A stretch of DNA of 64,000 nt from Burkholderiales bacterium JOSHI_001 (GTDB lineage: Bacteria > Pseudomonadota > Gammaproteobacteria > Burkholderiales > Burkholderiaceae_C), in assembly GCA_000244995.1 (NCBI GenBank), contig CM001438.1, positions 5,188,096-5,252,095 of the forward strand, written 5' to 3'. The notes under the pieces were generated by a model, which saw nothing but the letters and a program-made list of their open reading frames with translations, ran no database searches and was not told the DNA's origin. This document shows, piece by piece, positions 32,411 to 42,100 of this stretch. The first letter of the stretch is position 1, and each line of letters starts with the position of its first letter. The position numbers were made by a program, and so were the translations under genes.

Positions 32411-33817
32411 TTGGGACTCGCTCAAGCCTTGAATGCCATGTCGACAGGCGACAACGAAATCAGCCGCCTTCGCCGTCTGGATCCGTCGCCCGACAGCGCG
32501 CCCCTGCCGCTGGTGCGCACCCACGGTCCGGCCGCGCTGCGCGCCAGCGCGGCGTCGGTTGCCACCAACGTCACCCCGGCGCAGCAAAGCCTGCGCCTGC
32601 TGGCCATGCTGCGCAGCCTGGCGGTGCCCGCCCAGGCCATGGCGACCTGGGTTGCCGTGAACCGGGCCGGGCTGGAGTTCCGGGTCGGCACCGTGCACAC
32701 CCTCATCGCGCTGCAGGCGGTGTTCGCCGTGCTGACCTGGTTGCGCCTGTGGAAGCACCGTGCGCCGGTGGAGCCGCGCGAGGTGCTGATGCAGGTGCAT
32801 GCCGACATCGCCCTGTTCGGCGCGGTGCTGTACTTTTCCGGCGGCACCACCAACCCTTTTGCGCCCATCCTGGCCATGCCGCTGGTGGCCGCGGCCTCCT
32901 TGCCGCGCACCTGGATGTGGCTGACCGCCACGTCCACCGTGGTGACCTACCTGTTCCTGCTGCGCTTCAACATCCCGATGACCCATCCGCTGGGCATCCA
33001 GGAAGTGTTTCGCCTGCATTCCGTGGGTGACCAGTTCAGCTACCTCATCACCACCGCCACGCTGGCCTACTTCGTGCACAAGATGATGGCCTCGCAAAAG
33101 GCCCACGAGCGCACCATGGCCGATGTGCGCGAGCGCCAGATGCGCGACGACACCGTGCTGTCCATCGGCGCCTTCGCCGCCGGCTGCGCCCACGAGCTGA
33201 GCTCGCCGCTGACCACCATGTCCGTGGTGGTGAAGGAACTGCAACGCGAAGTGGCCAACCCGCAGCGCCTGGCCGAGGACCTGCGCATCCTGGAGCAGCA
33301 GGTGGCCATCAGCAAGGAGATCGTCACCAAGTTCACCGGCGCAGCCGGGCGCCGCCGGGTTGATTCGGTGGCCGCGGTGCGGGCCGACGAATTCATCGAA
33401 TGCATCGTGGGCAAGGCCCGCACCCTGCACCCCACGGCCAGCATCTCGCTCACGCTCAGCAGCGAGGTGCCGCCTCCCACCATCGTGTCGGAAGAAACCC
33501 TGCGCCAGGCCATCGGCAACCTGATCGACAACGCCGTGCACGCCTGCCCGATCGACGTGCAGGTCCATGCCGACTGGCAGGGCAACGACTTCACCATCAC
33601 CGTGCGCGACCACGGCCCGGGCTTCCCGCCCGAAGCGATGCACAAGCTGGGCCGCGTGATCTTCAGCACCAAGGGCCCCAGCCACGGCAGCGGCCTGGGG
33701 GTGATGCTCACCCAGGTGACGGTGAACCGCATGGGCGGCAGCCTGAGTCTGTCCAACCCGCCCGGTGGCGGCGCCTGCGCGCAGATGCGCCTGCCCTTGA
33801 ACGACATCCGCCTTTAG
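32411..33817 (+). CDS. regB: RegB/PrrB-type redox sensor histidine kinase
   Basis: 468 residues. The TTG at 32411 is chosen because GGGAG lies 7 bases upstream; an in-frame ATG at 32438 lacks a ribosome site. The membrane domain spans about residues 60-220 with FSGGTTNPF (GGTTNPF about 144-150), the heptapeptide conserved in RegB and tied to quinone sensing. The H-box is AAGCAHELSSPLTT with His about 261. The kinase domain has the N-box NLIDNAVHA and G-boxes RDHGPGFP and GSGLGVML. In Rhodobacter RegB the redox-active Cys lies 40 residues after the phospho-His; here that position (about 301, QQVAISKEIV) is Ser. Control by the Cys switch therefore seems lost while quinone control is kept. It is followed 18 bases later by regA. 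Confidence 0.92.
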   Translation: MGLAQALNAMSTGDNEISRLRRLDPSPDSAPLPLVRTHGPAALRASAASVATNVTPAQQSLRLLAMLRSLAVPAQAMATWVAVNRAGLEFRVGTVHTLIALQAVFAVLTWLRLWKHRAPVEPREVLMQVHADIALFGAVLYFSGGTTNPFAPILAMPLVAAASLPRTWMWLTATSTVVTYLFLLRFNIPMTHPLGIQEVFRLHSVGDQFSYLITTATLAYFVHKMMASQKAHERTMADVRERQMRDDTVLSIGAFAAGCAHELSSPLTTMSVVVKELQREVANPQRLAEDLRILEQQVAISKEIVTKFTGAAGRRRVDSVAAVRADEFIECIVGKARTLHPTASISLTLSSEVPPPTIVSEETLRQAIGNLIDNAVHACPIDVQVHADWQGNDFTITVRDHGPGFPPEAMHKLGRVIFSTKGPSHGSGLGVMLTQVTVNRMGGSLSLSNPPGGGACAQMRLPLNDIRL

Positions 33818-33835
33818 GCCTCTAGGAGCAACGCT

Positions 33836-34393
33836 GTGAGTTACCAACACGGACCGGATTCCGACCGTCCGAACCTGCTCCTGGCCGACGACGATGTCAC
33901 GCTCAGCAGCGTGCTGGCCCGGGCGCTGGAAGCGCGCGGCTTCGAGGTGCGCGTGGCCAACGACGGCCAGACCGCACTTCGCCTGGCCGAAGAAATGACG
34001 CCCGAGTACGCGGTGCTGGACCTGCAACTGCCCGACACCACCGGGCTGAAGCTGATCCAGAAGCTGAAGCAGATCGACGACAACACCAACATCGTGCTGC
34101 TGACCGGCTACGGCAGCATCGCCACCGCGATCGAAGCGGTGAAGCTGGGCGCCACCTACTACCTGACCAAGCCCACCGACGTGGACCAGATCGTGGCCGC
34201 GTTCGAGCGCAAGCAGGCCAACCCCGACGTGATGGTCACGGCCAAGCCGCTGTCGGTGGACCGGGTGGAGTGGGAACACATCCAGCGCGTGCTGGCCGAC
34301 AACCAGAACAACATCTCGGCCACCGCCCGCGCGCTGAACATGCACCGCCGCACGCTGCAGCGCAAGCTGAGCAAGCGCCCGCCGCGTTCCTGA
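33836..34393 (+). CDS. regA: RegA/PrrA/ActR-type redox response regulator
   Basis: 185 residues from a GTG at 33836 with AGGAGC 6 bases upstream. The receiver domain has the acidic pair ADDD, phospho-Asp about 62 (VLDLQLPDTTG), and Lys in TKPTDVD. After a short linker the C-terminal Fis-type helix-turn-helix reads NISATARALNMHRRTLQRKL; the ARxLxMHRRTLQR core is almost invariant in RegA/PrrA proteins, so the DNA target should be the usual GCGRC-N5-GTCGC type. Sites of that type lie upstream of the three oxidase genes and between regB and the propeller gene. In related bacteria this regulator controls respiratory, photosynthetic and carbon or nitrogen fixation genes according to redox state. 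It ends directly against the convergent metW gene. Confidence 0.95.
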   Translation: MSYQHGPDSDRPNLLLADDDVTLSSVLARALEARGFEVRVANDGQTALRLAEEMTPEYAVLDLQLPDTTGLKLIQKLKQIDDNTNIVLLTGYGSIATAIEAVKLGATYYLTKPTDVDQIVAAFERKQANPDVMVTAKPLSVDRVEWEHIQRVLADNQNNISATARALNMHRRTLQRKLSKRPPRS

Positions 34394-34978
34394 TCAGGCC
34401 CTTTCGAACTTGAAGACGGCGACACTGGCCATCGCGTTCGGCCAGCGCCGCACCACCTGCCCGGCGTGCAGGCCGAAGCTGTCCAGGATCTGCAGCCCGT
34501 TGCGGCGCGCCAGCACTTCAAAGTCGGCGTGCGTGCCCACCCGGATGTTGGGCGTGTCGTACCACTGGTAGGGCAAGGTCTTGGTGACCGGCATGCGCCC
34601 GCGCAGCACCGCCAGGCGGTGCGGCCAGTGCGCAAAGTTCGGGAAGCTGACGATGCCCAGCTGCCCCACCCGCGCGGTTTCCTGCAGCATGCGTTCGGCA
34701 TTGCGCAGGTGCTGCAGGGTTTCCAGCTGCAGCACCACGTCGAAGCTGCGGTCGGCGAACATCGCCAGACCCTCTTCCAGGTTCAACTGCACCACGTTCA
34801 CGCCACGCTGCACGCACTTCAGCACGTTGGCGTCGGCGATCTCCACGCCATAACCCGTGCAGCCGCGGTGCTGCTGCAGCCAGGCCATCATCTCGCCGCC
34901 GCCGCAGCCCAGGTCCAGCACGCGGCTGCCTTCGGGCACCAAGGAGCCAATGACGGCCAGGTCTGCACGATCACTCAT
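34394..34978 (-). CDS. metW: MetW methionine biosynthesis methyltransferase-fold protein
   Basis: 194 residues. A short class I methyltransferase fold: motif [16 protein letters not shown], then [38 protein letters not shown] and [26 protein letters not shown] and [12 protein letters not shown] are MetW family blocks. MetW acts with MetX in homoserine activation for methionine synthesis. The start at 34978 overlaps the metX stop by 4 bases, the usual order in Proteobacteria. Confidence 0.95.
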   Translation of the reverse strand: MSDRADLAVIGSLVPEGSRVLDLGCGGGEMMAWLQQHRGCTGYGVEIADANVLKCVQRGVNVVQLNLEEGLAMFADRSFDVVLQLETLQHLRNAERMLQETARVGQLGIVSFPNFAHWPHRLAVLRGRMPVTKTLPYQWYDTPNIRVGTHADFEVLARRNGLQILDSFGLHAGQVVRRWPNAMASVAVFKFERA

Positions 34979-36120
34979 GCTTGAACCTCCGCCGCAATGC
35001 GCTCGAAGTAGGACCGCATGACACCGTGGTAGCGCGGGTCTTCCAGCAGGAAAGCGTCGTGGCCGTGCGGCGCGGCGATTTCGGCGTAGCTGACCGCGAT
35101 GCGGTTGTCCACCAGCGCCTTCACCAGCTCGCGGCTGCGTGCGGGCGAGAAGCGCCAGTCGGTGGTGAAGCTCACCAGCAGGAAGCGCTTGTCCCGGGCC
35201 GCCGCAAACGCCGCCGACAGGTCGCCGCCGAAAGGCCGCGCGGGGTCGAAATAGTCCAGCGCGCGGGTGATCAGCAGGTAGGTGTTGGCGTCGAAGTACT
35301 CGCTGAACTTGTCGCCCTGGTGGCGCAGGTAGCTCTCGATCTGGAATTCCACGTCCTGCGTGGAATAGCCCAGTTCGGCCTCGCGCAGTTCGCGCCCGAA
35401 CTTGGCTTCCATGGAATCGTCCGACAGGTAGGTGATGTGGCCAATCATGCGCGCCACGCGCAGGCCGCGTTTGGGCACCACGCCGTGGGCGTAGAAGTGG
35501 CCGCCATGGAAGTCGGGGTCGGTGATGATGGCGCGCCGCGCCACTTCGTTGAAGGCGATGTTCTGCGCGCTGAGGTTGGGCGCAGTGGCCACCGCCACGC
35601 AGTGGCGCACACGCTCGGTGTGGCGCAGCGTCCAGCTCAGCGCCTGCATGCCGCCCAGGCTGCCGCCCAGCACGGCGGCCAGTTGCTGGATGCCCAGGCC
35701 GTCGAGCAGGCGCGCCTGCGCATCCACCCAGTCTTCCACCGTCACCACGGGAAAGTCGGCCCCGTAGGGCTGGCCGGCCTTGGCCGGGTCGGGGTGGGGG
35801 CTCATCGGCCCGGTGGAGCCGAAGCACGAGCCCGGGTTGTTCACGCCGATGACGAAGAAGCGGTTGGTGTCCACCGGCTTGCCCGGCCCCACCAGGTTGT
35901 CCCACCAGCCTTCGCTGCGCTCGACCCCGGCGTGCGTGCCGGCCACGTGGTGGCTGGCGTTGAGCGCATGGCACACCAGCACCGCATTGCTGCGCGCGGC
36001 ATTCAGCGTGCCGTAGGTTTCATACACCAGCGTGTAGTCGGCCAGTTGCGCGCCGCTTTGCAGCGGCAGCGCCTGCGCGAAATGCATCTGCTGCGGGGTG
36101 ACGACGCCGACGCTGGACAT
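34975..36120 (-). CDS. metX: MetX homoserine O-acyltransferase
   Basis: 381 residues. An alpha/beta-hydrolase with the nucleophile elbow GGSLGGMQ, N-terminal block [15 protein letters not shown], the oxyanion region [12 protein letters not shown], and the catalytic Asp/His region toward the C-terminus ([11 protein letters not shown]). It transfers a succinyl or acetyl group to homoserine, the first committed step of methionine synthesis; acyl specificity cannot be read reliably by eye. The start at 36120 matches the family N-terminus although no Shine-Dalgarno is visible directly before it. Its leader holds a SAM-II-like riboswitch and terminator. Confidence 0.95.
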   Translation of the reverse strand: MSSVGVVTPQQMHFAQALPLQSGAQLADYTLVYETYGTLNAARSNAVLVCHALNASHHVAGTHAGVERSEGWWDNLVGPGKPVDTNRFFVIGVNNPGSCFGSTGPMSPHPDPAKAGQPYGADFPVVTVEDWVDAQARLLDGLGIQQLAAVLGGSLGGMQALSWTLRHTERVRHCVAVATAPNLSAQNIAFNEVARRAIITDPDFHGGHFYAHGVVPKRGLRVARMIGHITYLSDDSMEAKFGRELREAELGYSTQDVEFQIESYLRHQGDKFSEYFDANTYLLITRALDYFDPARPFGGDLSAAFAAARDKRFLLVSFTTDWRFSPARSRELVKALVDNRIAVSYAEIAAPHGHDAFLLEDPRYHGVMRSYFERIAAEVQA

Positions 36121-36130
36121 GGACAGAGGC

Positions 36131-36172
36131 AAAAAACAAAACCCGGTGCCGCCAAGAATGCGGACACCGGGT
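36131..36172 (-). terminator. Leader terminator (attenuator) of metX
   Basis: On the minus strand ACCCGGTG and CACCGGGT pair in extended form (36141-36148 with 36165-36172, plus an inner 4-bp helix) and the hairpin is followed by TTTTGTTTTTT. It lies between the SAM-II-like aptamer and the metX start, 11 bases before the ATG, and so can only work as a leader terminator. Confidence 0.85.
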
Positions 36173-36178
36173 GCGTGT

Positions 36179-36234
36179 CCCTCTTTAGCGGTATTTGTTG
36201 AAAGCGCCCGCAATCCGGAGCAAATCGGCGCTTG
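36179..36234 (-). ncRNA. SAM-II-like riboswitch in the metX leader
   Basis: The minus strand reads AGCGCCGATTT, CCGGATTGC, GGGCGCTTTCA, AAATACCGCTAAAGAGGG in order. This is the SAM-II layout: a first helix (AGCGCC/GGGCGCT) whose loop holds GATTT and CCG-ATTGC, followed by AAAT and the GCTAAA-AGGG pseudoknot strand. SAM-II elements sit before metA/metX and shut expression when S-adenosylmethionine is plentiful. The AGAGGG strand could be the sequestered ribosome site; here a terminator also follows. Confidence 0.85.
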
Positions 36235-36328
36235 AGGGGCGGAAGTATAGCCACGCCGCGCACCGTCCCGGCAAGGCCCGCCCGCCGGCATTCAGCCCGG
36301 CGCCGGGTGCGGGTGCAACAATGCCTGC

Positions 36329-37618
36329 ATGCCCCGTAGCCTGGTTTCCGTGCTGGTGCTGCTGCTGGCGCTGGCCGCCGCCGCCGCGTGGTGGTTCACG
36401 CGCGCGCCGCAGGTGCCCGCGCTCACGCTGCGCCTGGCGCCGCTGGTGCGCACGCTGCAGTTTTCCGCCCGCGTCACCACCGCGCAGCGGGTGGACCTGG
36501 GCGCCACCATCACCGGCCGCGTGGCCGAGGTGCTGGCCCGCGAGGGCGACAGCGTGAAGCGCGGCGCCCCCCTGCTGCGCCTGGAAACTGACGAGCTGAA
36601 CGCCGCCCTGGCCCAGGCCCAGGCGGCCGAAGCGCAGGCCCAGGCGCGGCTGGCCGGCCTGCGCAGCACCGGCCGGCGCGGCACCCAGGCCGCCCAGGCG
36701 CAGGCCGACGCCGGCCTGCTGGCGGCCCAGGCCGAGTTCAAGCGCGCCCAGGACCTGGTGGCGCAGGGCTTTGTCAGCCCGCAGCGCCTGGACGACGCCA
36801 AACGCGCACTGGACGTGGCCCAGGCCCAAGCCGCCAGCGCGCGGGCGCAAAGTGCGGCCAACGCCGAGCAGGGCACCGACATCGCCCAGGCCCAGGCTGC
36901 GCTGGCCGCCGCCCAGGCGGCCACCGGCGCCGCCCGCGCGCGCCTGGCCCAGGCCGCCATCAGCGCCCCGGCCGATGCGAGGGTGCTGGCGCGCCATGTG
37001 GAGCCGGGGCAGATCGTGCAGCCCGGCCGCGCGCTGCTGACGCTGGCGCTGGCCGGGCCGCTGCAGATCGAGGCCCAGGTGGACGAACGCTACCTGGCGC
37101 AGCTGCAAGCCGGCCAGGAAGCCAGCGTGCTGGCCGATGCCTTCCCCGACCGGCGCTTCACGGCCCGCGTGCTGAACATCGCCCCGCTGGTGGACGCCCA
37201 GCGCGGCGCCGTGGAAGTCAAGCTGCTGCCCCCCACGCCCACACCGGACTTCCTGCGCGAGGACATGACCCTGTCGGTGGAAGTGGTCACGGCGCGGCGC
37301 GACAGCGCCCTGGTGCTGCCCCTGGCGGCGCTGCGCAACCCGCCCGGCTCTGCCGCCGCGGCCACCGACACCGTGCTGCTGCTGCAGGACGGCCGGGCGC
37401 AGGCACGCACCGTGCGCCTTGGCCTGCGCACGCTGGACGCGGCCGAGGTGAAGGAAGGCCTGAGCCCCGGCGACACCGTGTTGTTGGGGCCTGCCGTCAC
37501 CGCCGGCCAGCGCGTGACGCCGCAGGCCCTGTCCGCTTCGTCCGCCAGCGCCGCGCTGGCCCCGCGCCCGCGCGCCGAGGACGCCGGTTCGGCCATGACC
37601 AACGCCATGGGCCGCTGA
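36329..37618 (+). CDS. Periplasmic adaptor (membrane fusion) subunit of an ABC/RND-type exporter
   Basis: 429 residues. An N-terminal membrane anchor (SVLVLLLALAAAAAWW), a biotinyl-lipoyl half-motif TGRVAEVLAREGDSVKRGAPLL (about 54-80), a long Ala/Gln-rich coiled-coil hairpin (about 85-215), the second lipoyl half ISAPADARVLARHVEPGQIV, and beta-barrel domains (PLQIEAQVDERYLAQLQAGQ). This is the MacA/HlyD architecture. It is followed after 20 bases by a FtsX-type permease and then an ATPase, so it very likely works in a MacAB- or LolCDE-like tripartite exporter. Substrate unknown. Confidence 0.9.
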   Translation: MPRSLVSVLVLLLALAAAAAWWFTRAPQVPALTLRLAPLVRTLQFSARVTTAQRVDLGATITGRVAEVLAREGDSVKRGAPLLRLETDELNAALAQAQAAEAQAQARLAGLRSTGRRGTQAAQAQADAGLLAAQAEFKRAQDLVAQGFVSPQRLDDAKRALDVAQAQAASARAQSAANAEQGTDIAQAQAALAAAQAATGAARARLAQAAISAPADARVLARHVEPGQIVQPGRALLTLALAGPLQIEAQVDERYLAQLQAGQEASVLADAFPDRRFTARVLNIAPLVDAQRGAVEVKLLPPTPTPDFLREDMTLSVEVVTARRDSALVLPLAALRNPPGSAAAATDTVLLLQDGRAQARTVRLGLRTLDAAEVKEGLSPGDTVLLGPAVTAGQRVTPQALSASSASAALAPRPRAEDAGSAMTNAMGR

Positions 37619-37638
37619 AGCGCCCCGGCGCCCCCACG

Positions 37639-38868
37639 ATGCCGCTGCACCTGCTGGGTTTCGAGCGCCGCGTGGCTTGGCGCTTCCTGCGCGAAGGCCG
37701 CATGCAAAGCCTGCTGATCGTGGTGGGCGTGGCGGCCGGCGTGGCGGTGGTGGCCTACATCTCGGCGCTGATCTCCGGCCTGCAGGCCAGCACCCTGGAA
37801 AAGACCCTGGGCGCGCAGGCCCACGTCACGCTGAAGGCGCCGGACGACGACGTGAGCGCGGCGCGCGCGACGCAGGCCGGCGAGGCCGTGCTCACCCAGA
37901 CCCAGCCGCGCGCCCAGCGTTCGCGCAGCATCGTCAATTGGCAGGCCCTGGTGCCGGTGCTGGAAGCCACGCCCGGCGTGGCCGCGGTGTCGCCCATGGT
38001 GGCCGGCGCGGCGCTGGCGCAGCGCGGCGAAGCCAGCCAGTCGGTCACCCTGGCCGGCGTGGACCTGGACCGCTACGACCGCATCGTGGGCCTGCGCCGC
38101 AAGGTGGTGGCCGGCACCGCGCGGCTGGAGCCCGGCGAAGCCGTGCTGGGCCGCGACCTGGCCAGCGACCTGGGCCTGCGCGTGGGCGACCGCCTCGCCG
38201 TGTCCACCAACAGCAGCAGCGAAACCCTGCGCGTGACCGCGCTGGTGGACCTGGGCGTGCGTGAACTGAACCGGCGCACCGTGATCGTGCCGCTGCGCAG
38301 CGCGCAAAGCCTGCTGGCCCTGCCCGGTGGTGCCACCTCCCTGGACCTGGGGCTGGACGACGTGTGGCAGGCGCAAGCGCTGGCCGACGACCTGCGCCAG
38401 CGCGTGCCGGCGCAGGTGGAAAGCTGGCAGCAGGCCAATGCGCAGCTGGTGTCGGCGCTGAACGCGCAGTCGGTCAGCACCGGCCTGATCCGCGGCGTGG
38501 TGATGGTGGTGGTGGTGCTGGGCATCGCCAGCGTGCTGGTGGTGTCGGTGGTGCAGAAACGCCGCGAGATCGGCATCCTGCGCGCCATGGGCGCCACGCG
38601 CGGCCAGGTGCTGCGCATCTTCCTGCTGCAAGGCGCCATCGTCGGCGCGGTGGGCTCCGCGCTGGGCGTGCTGCTGGCCACCGGCCTGATCGCCGCCTTC
38701 ACCCAGTTCGTGCGCGGCTCGGACGGGCTGCCGCTGTTCAACATATCGCTCGCCCCCGGGCTGGCCTTGCGCATCGCCGCGCTGGCCACGGTGTGCGGCG
38801 TGCTGGCCGCGGTGATGCCGGCTCGCCGCGCCGCCGCGCTGGACCCGGCGCAGGCCATCCGGATGTGA
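37639..38868 (+). CDS. ABC transporter permease, MacB/LolC-FtsX type
   Basis: 409 residues with four predicted membrane segments: one near the N-terminus (MQSLLIVVGVAAGVAVVAYISAL) and three at the C-terminus (VVMVVVVLGIASVLVVSVV; FLLQGAIVGAVGSALGVLL; LRIAALATVCGVLAAVMPA), with a large periplasmic MacB_PCD domain between (about 60-280). The QKRREIGILRAMGATRGQVL block before the third segment is diagnostic of FtsX/LolC/MacB permeases. It lies between the adaptor and the ATPase genes. Confidence 0.92.
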   Translation: MPLHLLGFERRVAWRFLREGRMQSLLIVVGVAAGVAVVAYISALISGLQASTLEKTLGAQAHVTLKAPDDDVSAARATQAGEAVLTQTQPRAQRSRSIVNWQALVPVLEATPGVAAVSPMVAGAALAQRGEASQSVTLAGVDLDRYDRIVGLRRKVVAGTARLEPGEAVLGRDLASDLGLRVGDRLAVSTNSSSETLRVTALVDLGVRELNRRTVIVPLRSAQSLLALPGGATSLDLGLDDVWQAQALADDLRQRVPAQVESWQQANAQLVSALNAQSVSTGLIRGVVMVVVVLGIASVLVVSVVQKRREIGILRAMGATRGQVLRIFLLQGAIVGAVGSALGVLLATGLIAAFTQFVRGSDGLPLFNISLAPGLALRIAALATVCGVLAAVMPARRAAALDPAQAIRM

Positions 38869-38875
38869 CGCGCCC

Positions 38876-39601
<726 letters not shown>

Positions 39602-39611
39602 AGGAGGCCCC

Positions 39612-41276
39612 ATGCCCGCCTGGCTGCTGACCCTGGACCGCCACTTCCCCGTGCGCTGGCTCACGCTGACCTTGTGCGCCGTGGTGGCGCTGCTGGGCGC
39701 CTTCTCGTGGGCCGCGTTTGGCCGCGGTGCCATGTTCGCCCTGGTGGGCGCTGCCGGCGTGGTGATCGGCCTGCGCGACCTGCGCCAGACGCAAAGGGCC
39801 CTGCTGCGCAACTACCCCGTGATCGGCCACCTTCGCTACCTGCTGGAATGGGTGCGCCCGGAGATCCGCCAGTACTTCCTGGAAAGCGAGAGCGAAGCGG
39901 TGCCCTTTTCGCGCCAGCAGCGTTCCTTGGTGTACCAGCGCGCCAAGGGCGAAAGCGACAAGCGGCCCTTCGGCACCCACCTGGACGTGGGCCAGACAGG
40001 CTACGAGTGGATCAACCATTCGCTGCAGCCCAGCGTGTTGGCATCCCACGACTTCCGCGTGGTCATCGGGTCGGCCGCGTCCTGCACCCAGCCTTACTCG
40101 GCCAGCGTGTTCAACATCTCGGCCATGAGCTTCGGGGCGCTGTCGGCCAACGCGGTGCTGGCCTTGAACGCCGGCGCCAAGCAGGGTGGCTTCGCGCACG
40201 ACACGGGCGAAGGCTCGATCAGCCAGCACCACCGTGTGCATGGCGGCGACCTGATCTGGGAAATCGGCTCGGGCTACTTCGGTTGCCGCAACGACGACGG
40301 CAGCTTCAACGCCGACAAGTTCAGCGCCAACGCGCGCGACCCGCAGGTCAAGCTGATCGAACTGAAGCTGAGCCAGGGCGCCAAGCCGGGCCATGGCGGC
40401 GTGCTGCCCGGGCCGAAGGTCACGCCCGAGATCGCCGCCGCGCGGGGCGTGCCGGTGGGGGTGGACTGCGTGTCGCCGGCCGCGCACAGCGCCTTTTCCA
40501 CGCCGCGCGAGATGCTGGCGTTCATTGAACGGATGCGCACGCTGTCCGGCGGCAAGCCGGTGGGCTTCAAGCTGTGCATCGGCCACCCCTGGGAATGGCT
40601 GGCGCTGGTGAAGGCCATGCTGGCCACCGGAATTCTTCCCGACTTCATCGTGGTGGACGGCGCCGAAGGCGGCACGGGCGCGGCGCCGCTGGAGTTCACC
40701 GACCACGTGGGTGCGCCGCTGCAGGAAGGGCTGCTGCTGGTGCACAACACGCTCACCGGCTTCAACCTGCGTTCGCGCATCCGCGTCGGCTGCGCCGGCA
40801 AGGTGGTCAGCGCCTTCGACATGGCGCGCAACATGGCGCTGGGGGCGGACTGGTGCAATTCGGCGCGCGGCTTCATGTTCGCACTCGGCTGCATCCAGGC
40901 CCAGCACTGCCACACCGGCGCCTGCCCCACCGGCGTGACCACGCAGGACCCGGTGCGCCAGCGCGCGCTGGTGGTGCCGGACAAGGCCGCGCGGGTGTAC
41001 CACTTCCACCAGCACACGCTGGAAGCCCTGAAGGAACTGGTGCAGGCCGCCGGCCTGGACCACCCCAACCGCATCAGTGCCAGCCACATCGTGCGGCGGG
41101 TGTCGGGCAGCGACGTGCGCCTGCTGGCCAACCTGCTGCCACAGGTGAAGCCGGGCGAACTGGCCGCCGCGGCGCGCGGCGAAGGGGCCTGGCCGCACAA
41201 CGTGTTCGGCCTGTACTGGGACCTGGCCAGCGCCGACAGCTTCGCACCGTCGGCGTCCCTGACCGGCCGGGCGTGA
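39612..41276 (+). CDS. Membrane-anchored FMN-binding glutamate synthase-domain protein
   Basis: 554 residues from the ATG at 39612 behind AAGGAGG. Two N-terminal membrane helices (WLTLTLCAVVALLGAFSWA, GAMFALVGAAGVVIGL) are followed by a GltS-type FMN barrel: SAASCTQPYSASVFNISAMS, GAKQGGFAHDTGEGSISQHH, KLSQGAKPGHGGVLPG, FIVVDGAEGGTGAAPLEF, and the Cys-rich segment GCIQAQHCHTGACPTG, where glutamate synthases bind a 3Fe-4S cluster. The amidotransferase domain is missing, so it cannot be a complete glutamate synthase. This family occurs alone in many bacteria and has no established reaction. It lies 10 bases behind the ABC ATPase gene. Confidence 0.85.
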   Translation: MPAWLLTLDRHFPVRWLTLTLCAVVALLGAFSWAAFGRGAMFALVGAAGVVIGLRDLRQTQRALLRNYPVIGHLRYLLEWVRPEIRQYFLESESEAVPFSRQQRSLVYQRAKGESDKRPFGTHLDVGQTGYEWINHSLQPSVLASHDFRVVIGSAASCTQPYSASVFNISAMSFGALSANAVLALNAGAKQGGFAHDTGEGSISQHHRVHGGDLIWEIGSGYFGCRNDDGSFNADKFSANARDPQVKLIELKLSQGAKPGHGGVLPGPKVTPEIAAARGVPVGVDCVSPAAHSAFSTPREMLAFIERMRTLSGGKPVGFKLCIGHPWEWLALVKAMLATGILPDFIVVDGAEGGTGAAPLEFTDHVGAPLQEGLLLVHNTLTGFNLRSRIRVGCAGKVVSAFDMARNMALGADWCNSARGFMFALGCIQAQHCHTGACPTGVTTQDPVRQRALVVPDKAARVYHFHQHTLEALKELVQAAGLDHPNRISASHIVRRVSGSDVRLLANLLPQVKPGELAAAARGEGAWPHNVFGLYWDLASADSFAPSASLTGRA

Positions 41277-41404
41277 ACAAATTCACCGCCAGCGCATCAG
41301 CGCCCCATGGCCACACTCTGTAAGTAAGGAAACCGGCCCACGGCGGGTGCGGTCAATGCTCAAATGTCGAACCTTGGCGCCCTTGCGCGCCGCGTTTGCG
41401 TTCC

Positions 41405-42100
41405 ATGCCCTCGCATTCCCTGTTGATCCTGTGCCACGAGGCACCGCTGGCCATGCGCTGGCGCGAACTGCTGCAGCCCCACACGGCGCTGCAGGTGCGG
41501 GGCTTCACCAATTCGCCCGCGGCGGCGCGCGCCCTGGTGGCGCAGCACGGCGCGGACCTGGTGCTGATGGACCTGGGCCTGATGGCCAGCACCACCAACG
41601 GCGCCATCCACAGCCTTCGCGGCGGCCCGCACGCCGACCTGCCGCATGTGCTGGTGGTGGGCACCCGGCTGGACGACCCGCTGCTGCTGCAGGCGCTGCG
41701 CGGCGGGGCCGACGCCTACTACATCCCCGGCCAAGGCAGCATGGCCGAGATGGTTCAGCACACGCTGGCGGGCGAATCCCCCATCGAGCCCGAGCTGGCG
41801 CGCCAGGTGCTGGGCCTGTTCGACAACGCCGCGCCCACCGACCCGGCCGATGCGCTAGCGTCCACCCCGCTGCAGTTGACCAGCGCCGAACGCCGCCTGC
41901 TGACGCAGGTGATGCGCGGTGATTCGCTGGAACACATCGCCGAGGCCGAAACCATGGGCCTGAACACCCTGGGCATCACGGTGCGCGGCATCTACCGCAA
42001 ACTGCGCTGGCTGTTGCGCGCGGGCGCCCTGTCGCTGGAAGGCGGCGCGGGGGCCCGCCTGGAACTGCAGATCAGGCCGCAGGCGGCGCGGAATCGATGA
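41405..42100 (+). CDS. Atypical NarL/LuxR-type response regulator-like protein
   Basis: 231 residues from the ATG at 41405 (a TTG three codons earlier is possible). The receiver-like domain keeps the Asp in ADLVLMDLGLM, but the acidic pair is replaced (LILCHEAPLA) and the conserved Lys is absent (ADAYYIPGQGS). A C-terminal LuxR-type segment follows (LTSAERRLLTQVMRGDSLEH...MGLNTLGITVRGIYRKLRWL). No kinase gene is adjacent, so phosphorylation-independent action is likely. Its 3' end overlaps the convergent GST gene by 29 bases. Confidence 0.7.
   Translation: MPSHSLLILCHEAPLAMRWRELLQPHTALQVRGFTNSPAAARALVAQHGADLVLMDLGLMASTTNGAIHSLRGGPHADLPHVLVVGTRLDDPLLLQALRGGADAYYIPGQGSMAEMVQHTLAGESPIEPELARQVLGLFDNAAPTDPADALASTPLQLTSAERRLLTQVMRGDSLEHIAEAETMGLNTLGITVRGIYRKLRWLLRAGALSLEGGAGARLELQIRPQAARNR

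Noticed and set aside
32087-34345. Long minus-strand ORF (752 codons) opposite regB-regA
   Set aside because: Shadow of regBA; the plus-strand products have complete kinase and regulator motifs.
39612-41276. Annotation as a complete glutamate synthase large subunit
   Set aside because: At 554 residues with membrane helices it lacks the amidotransferase and C-terminal beta-helix domains; only the FMN synthase domain is present.
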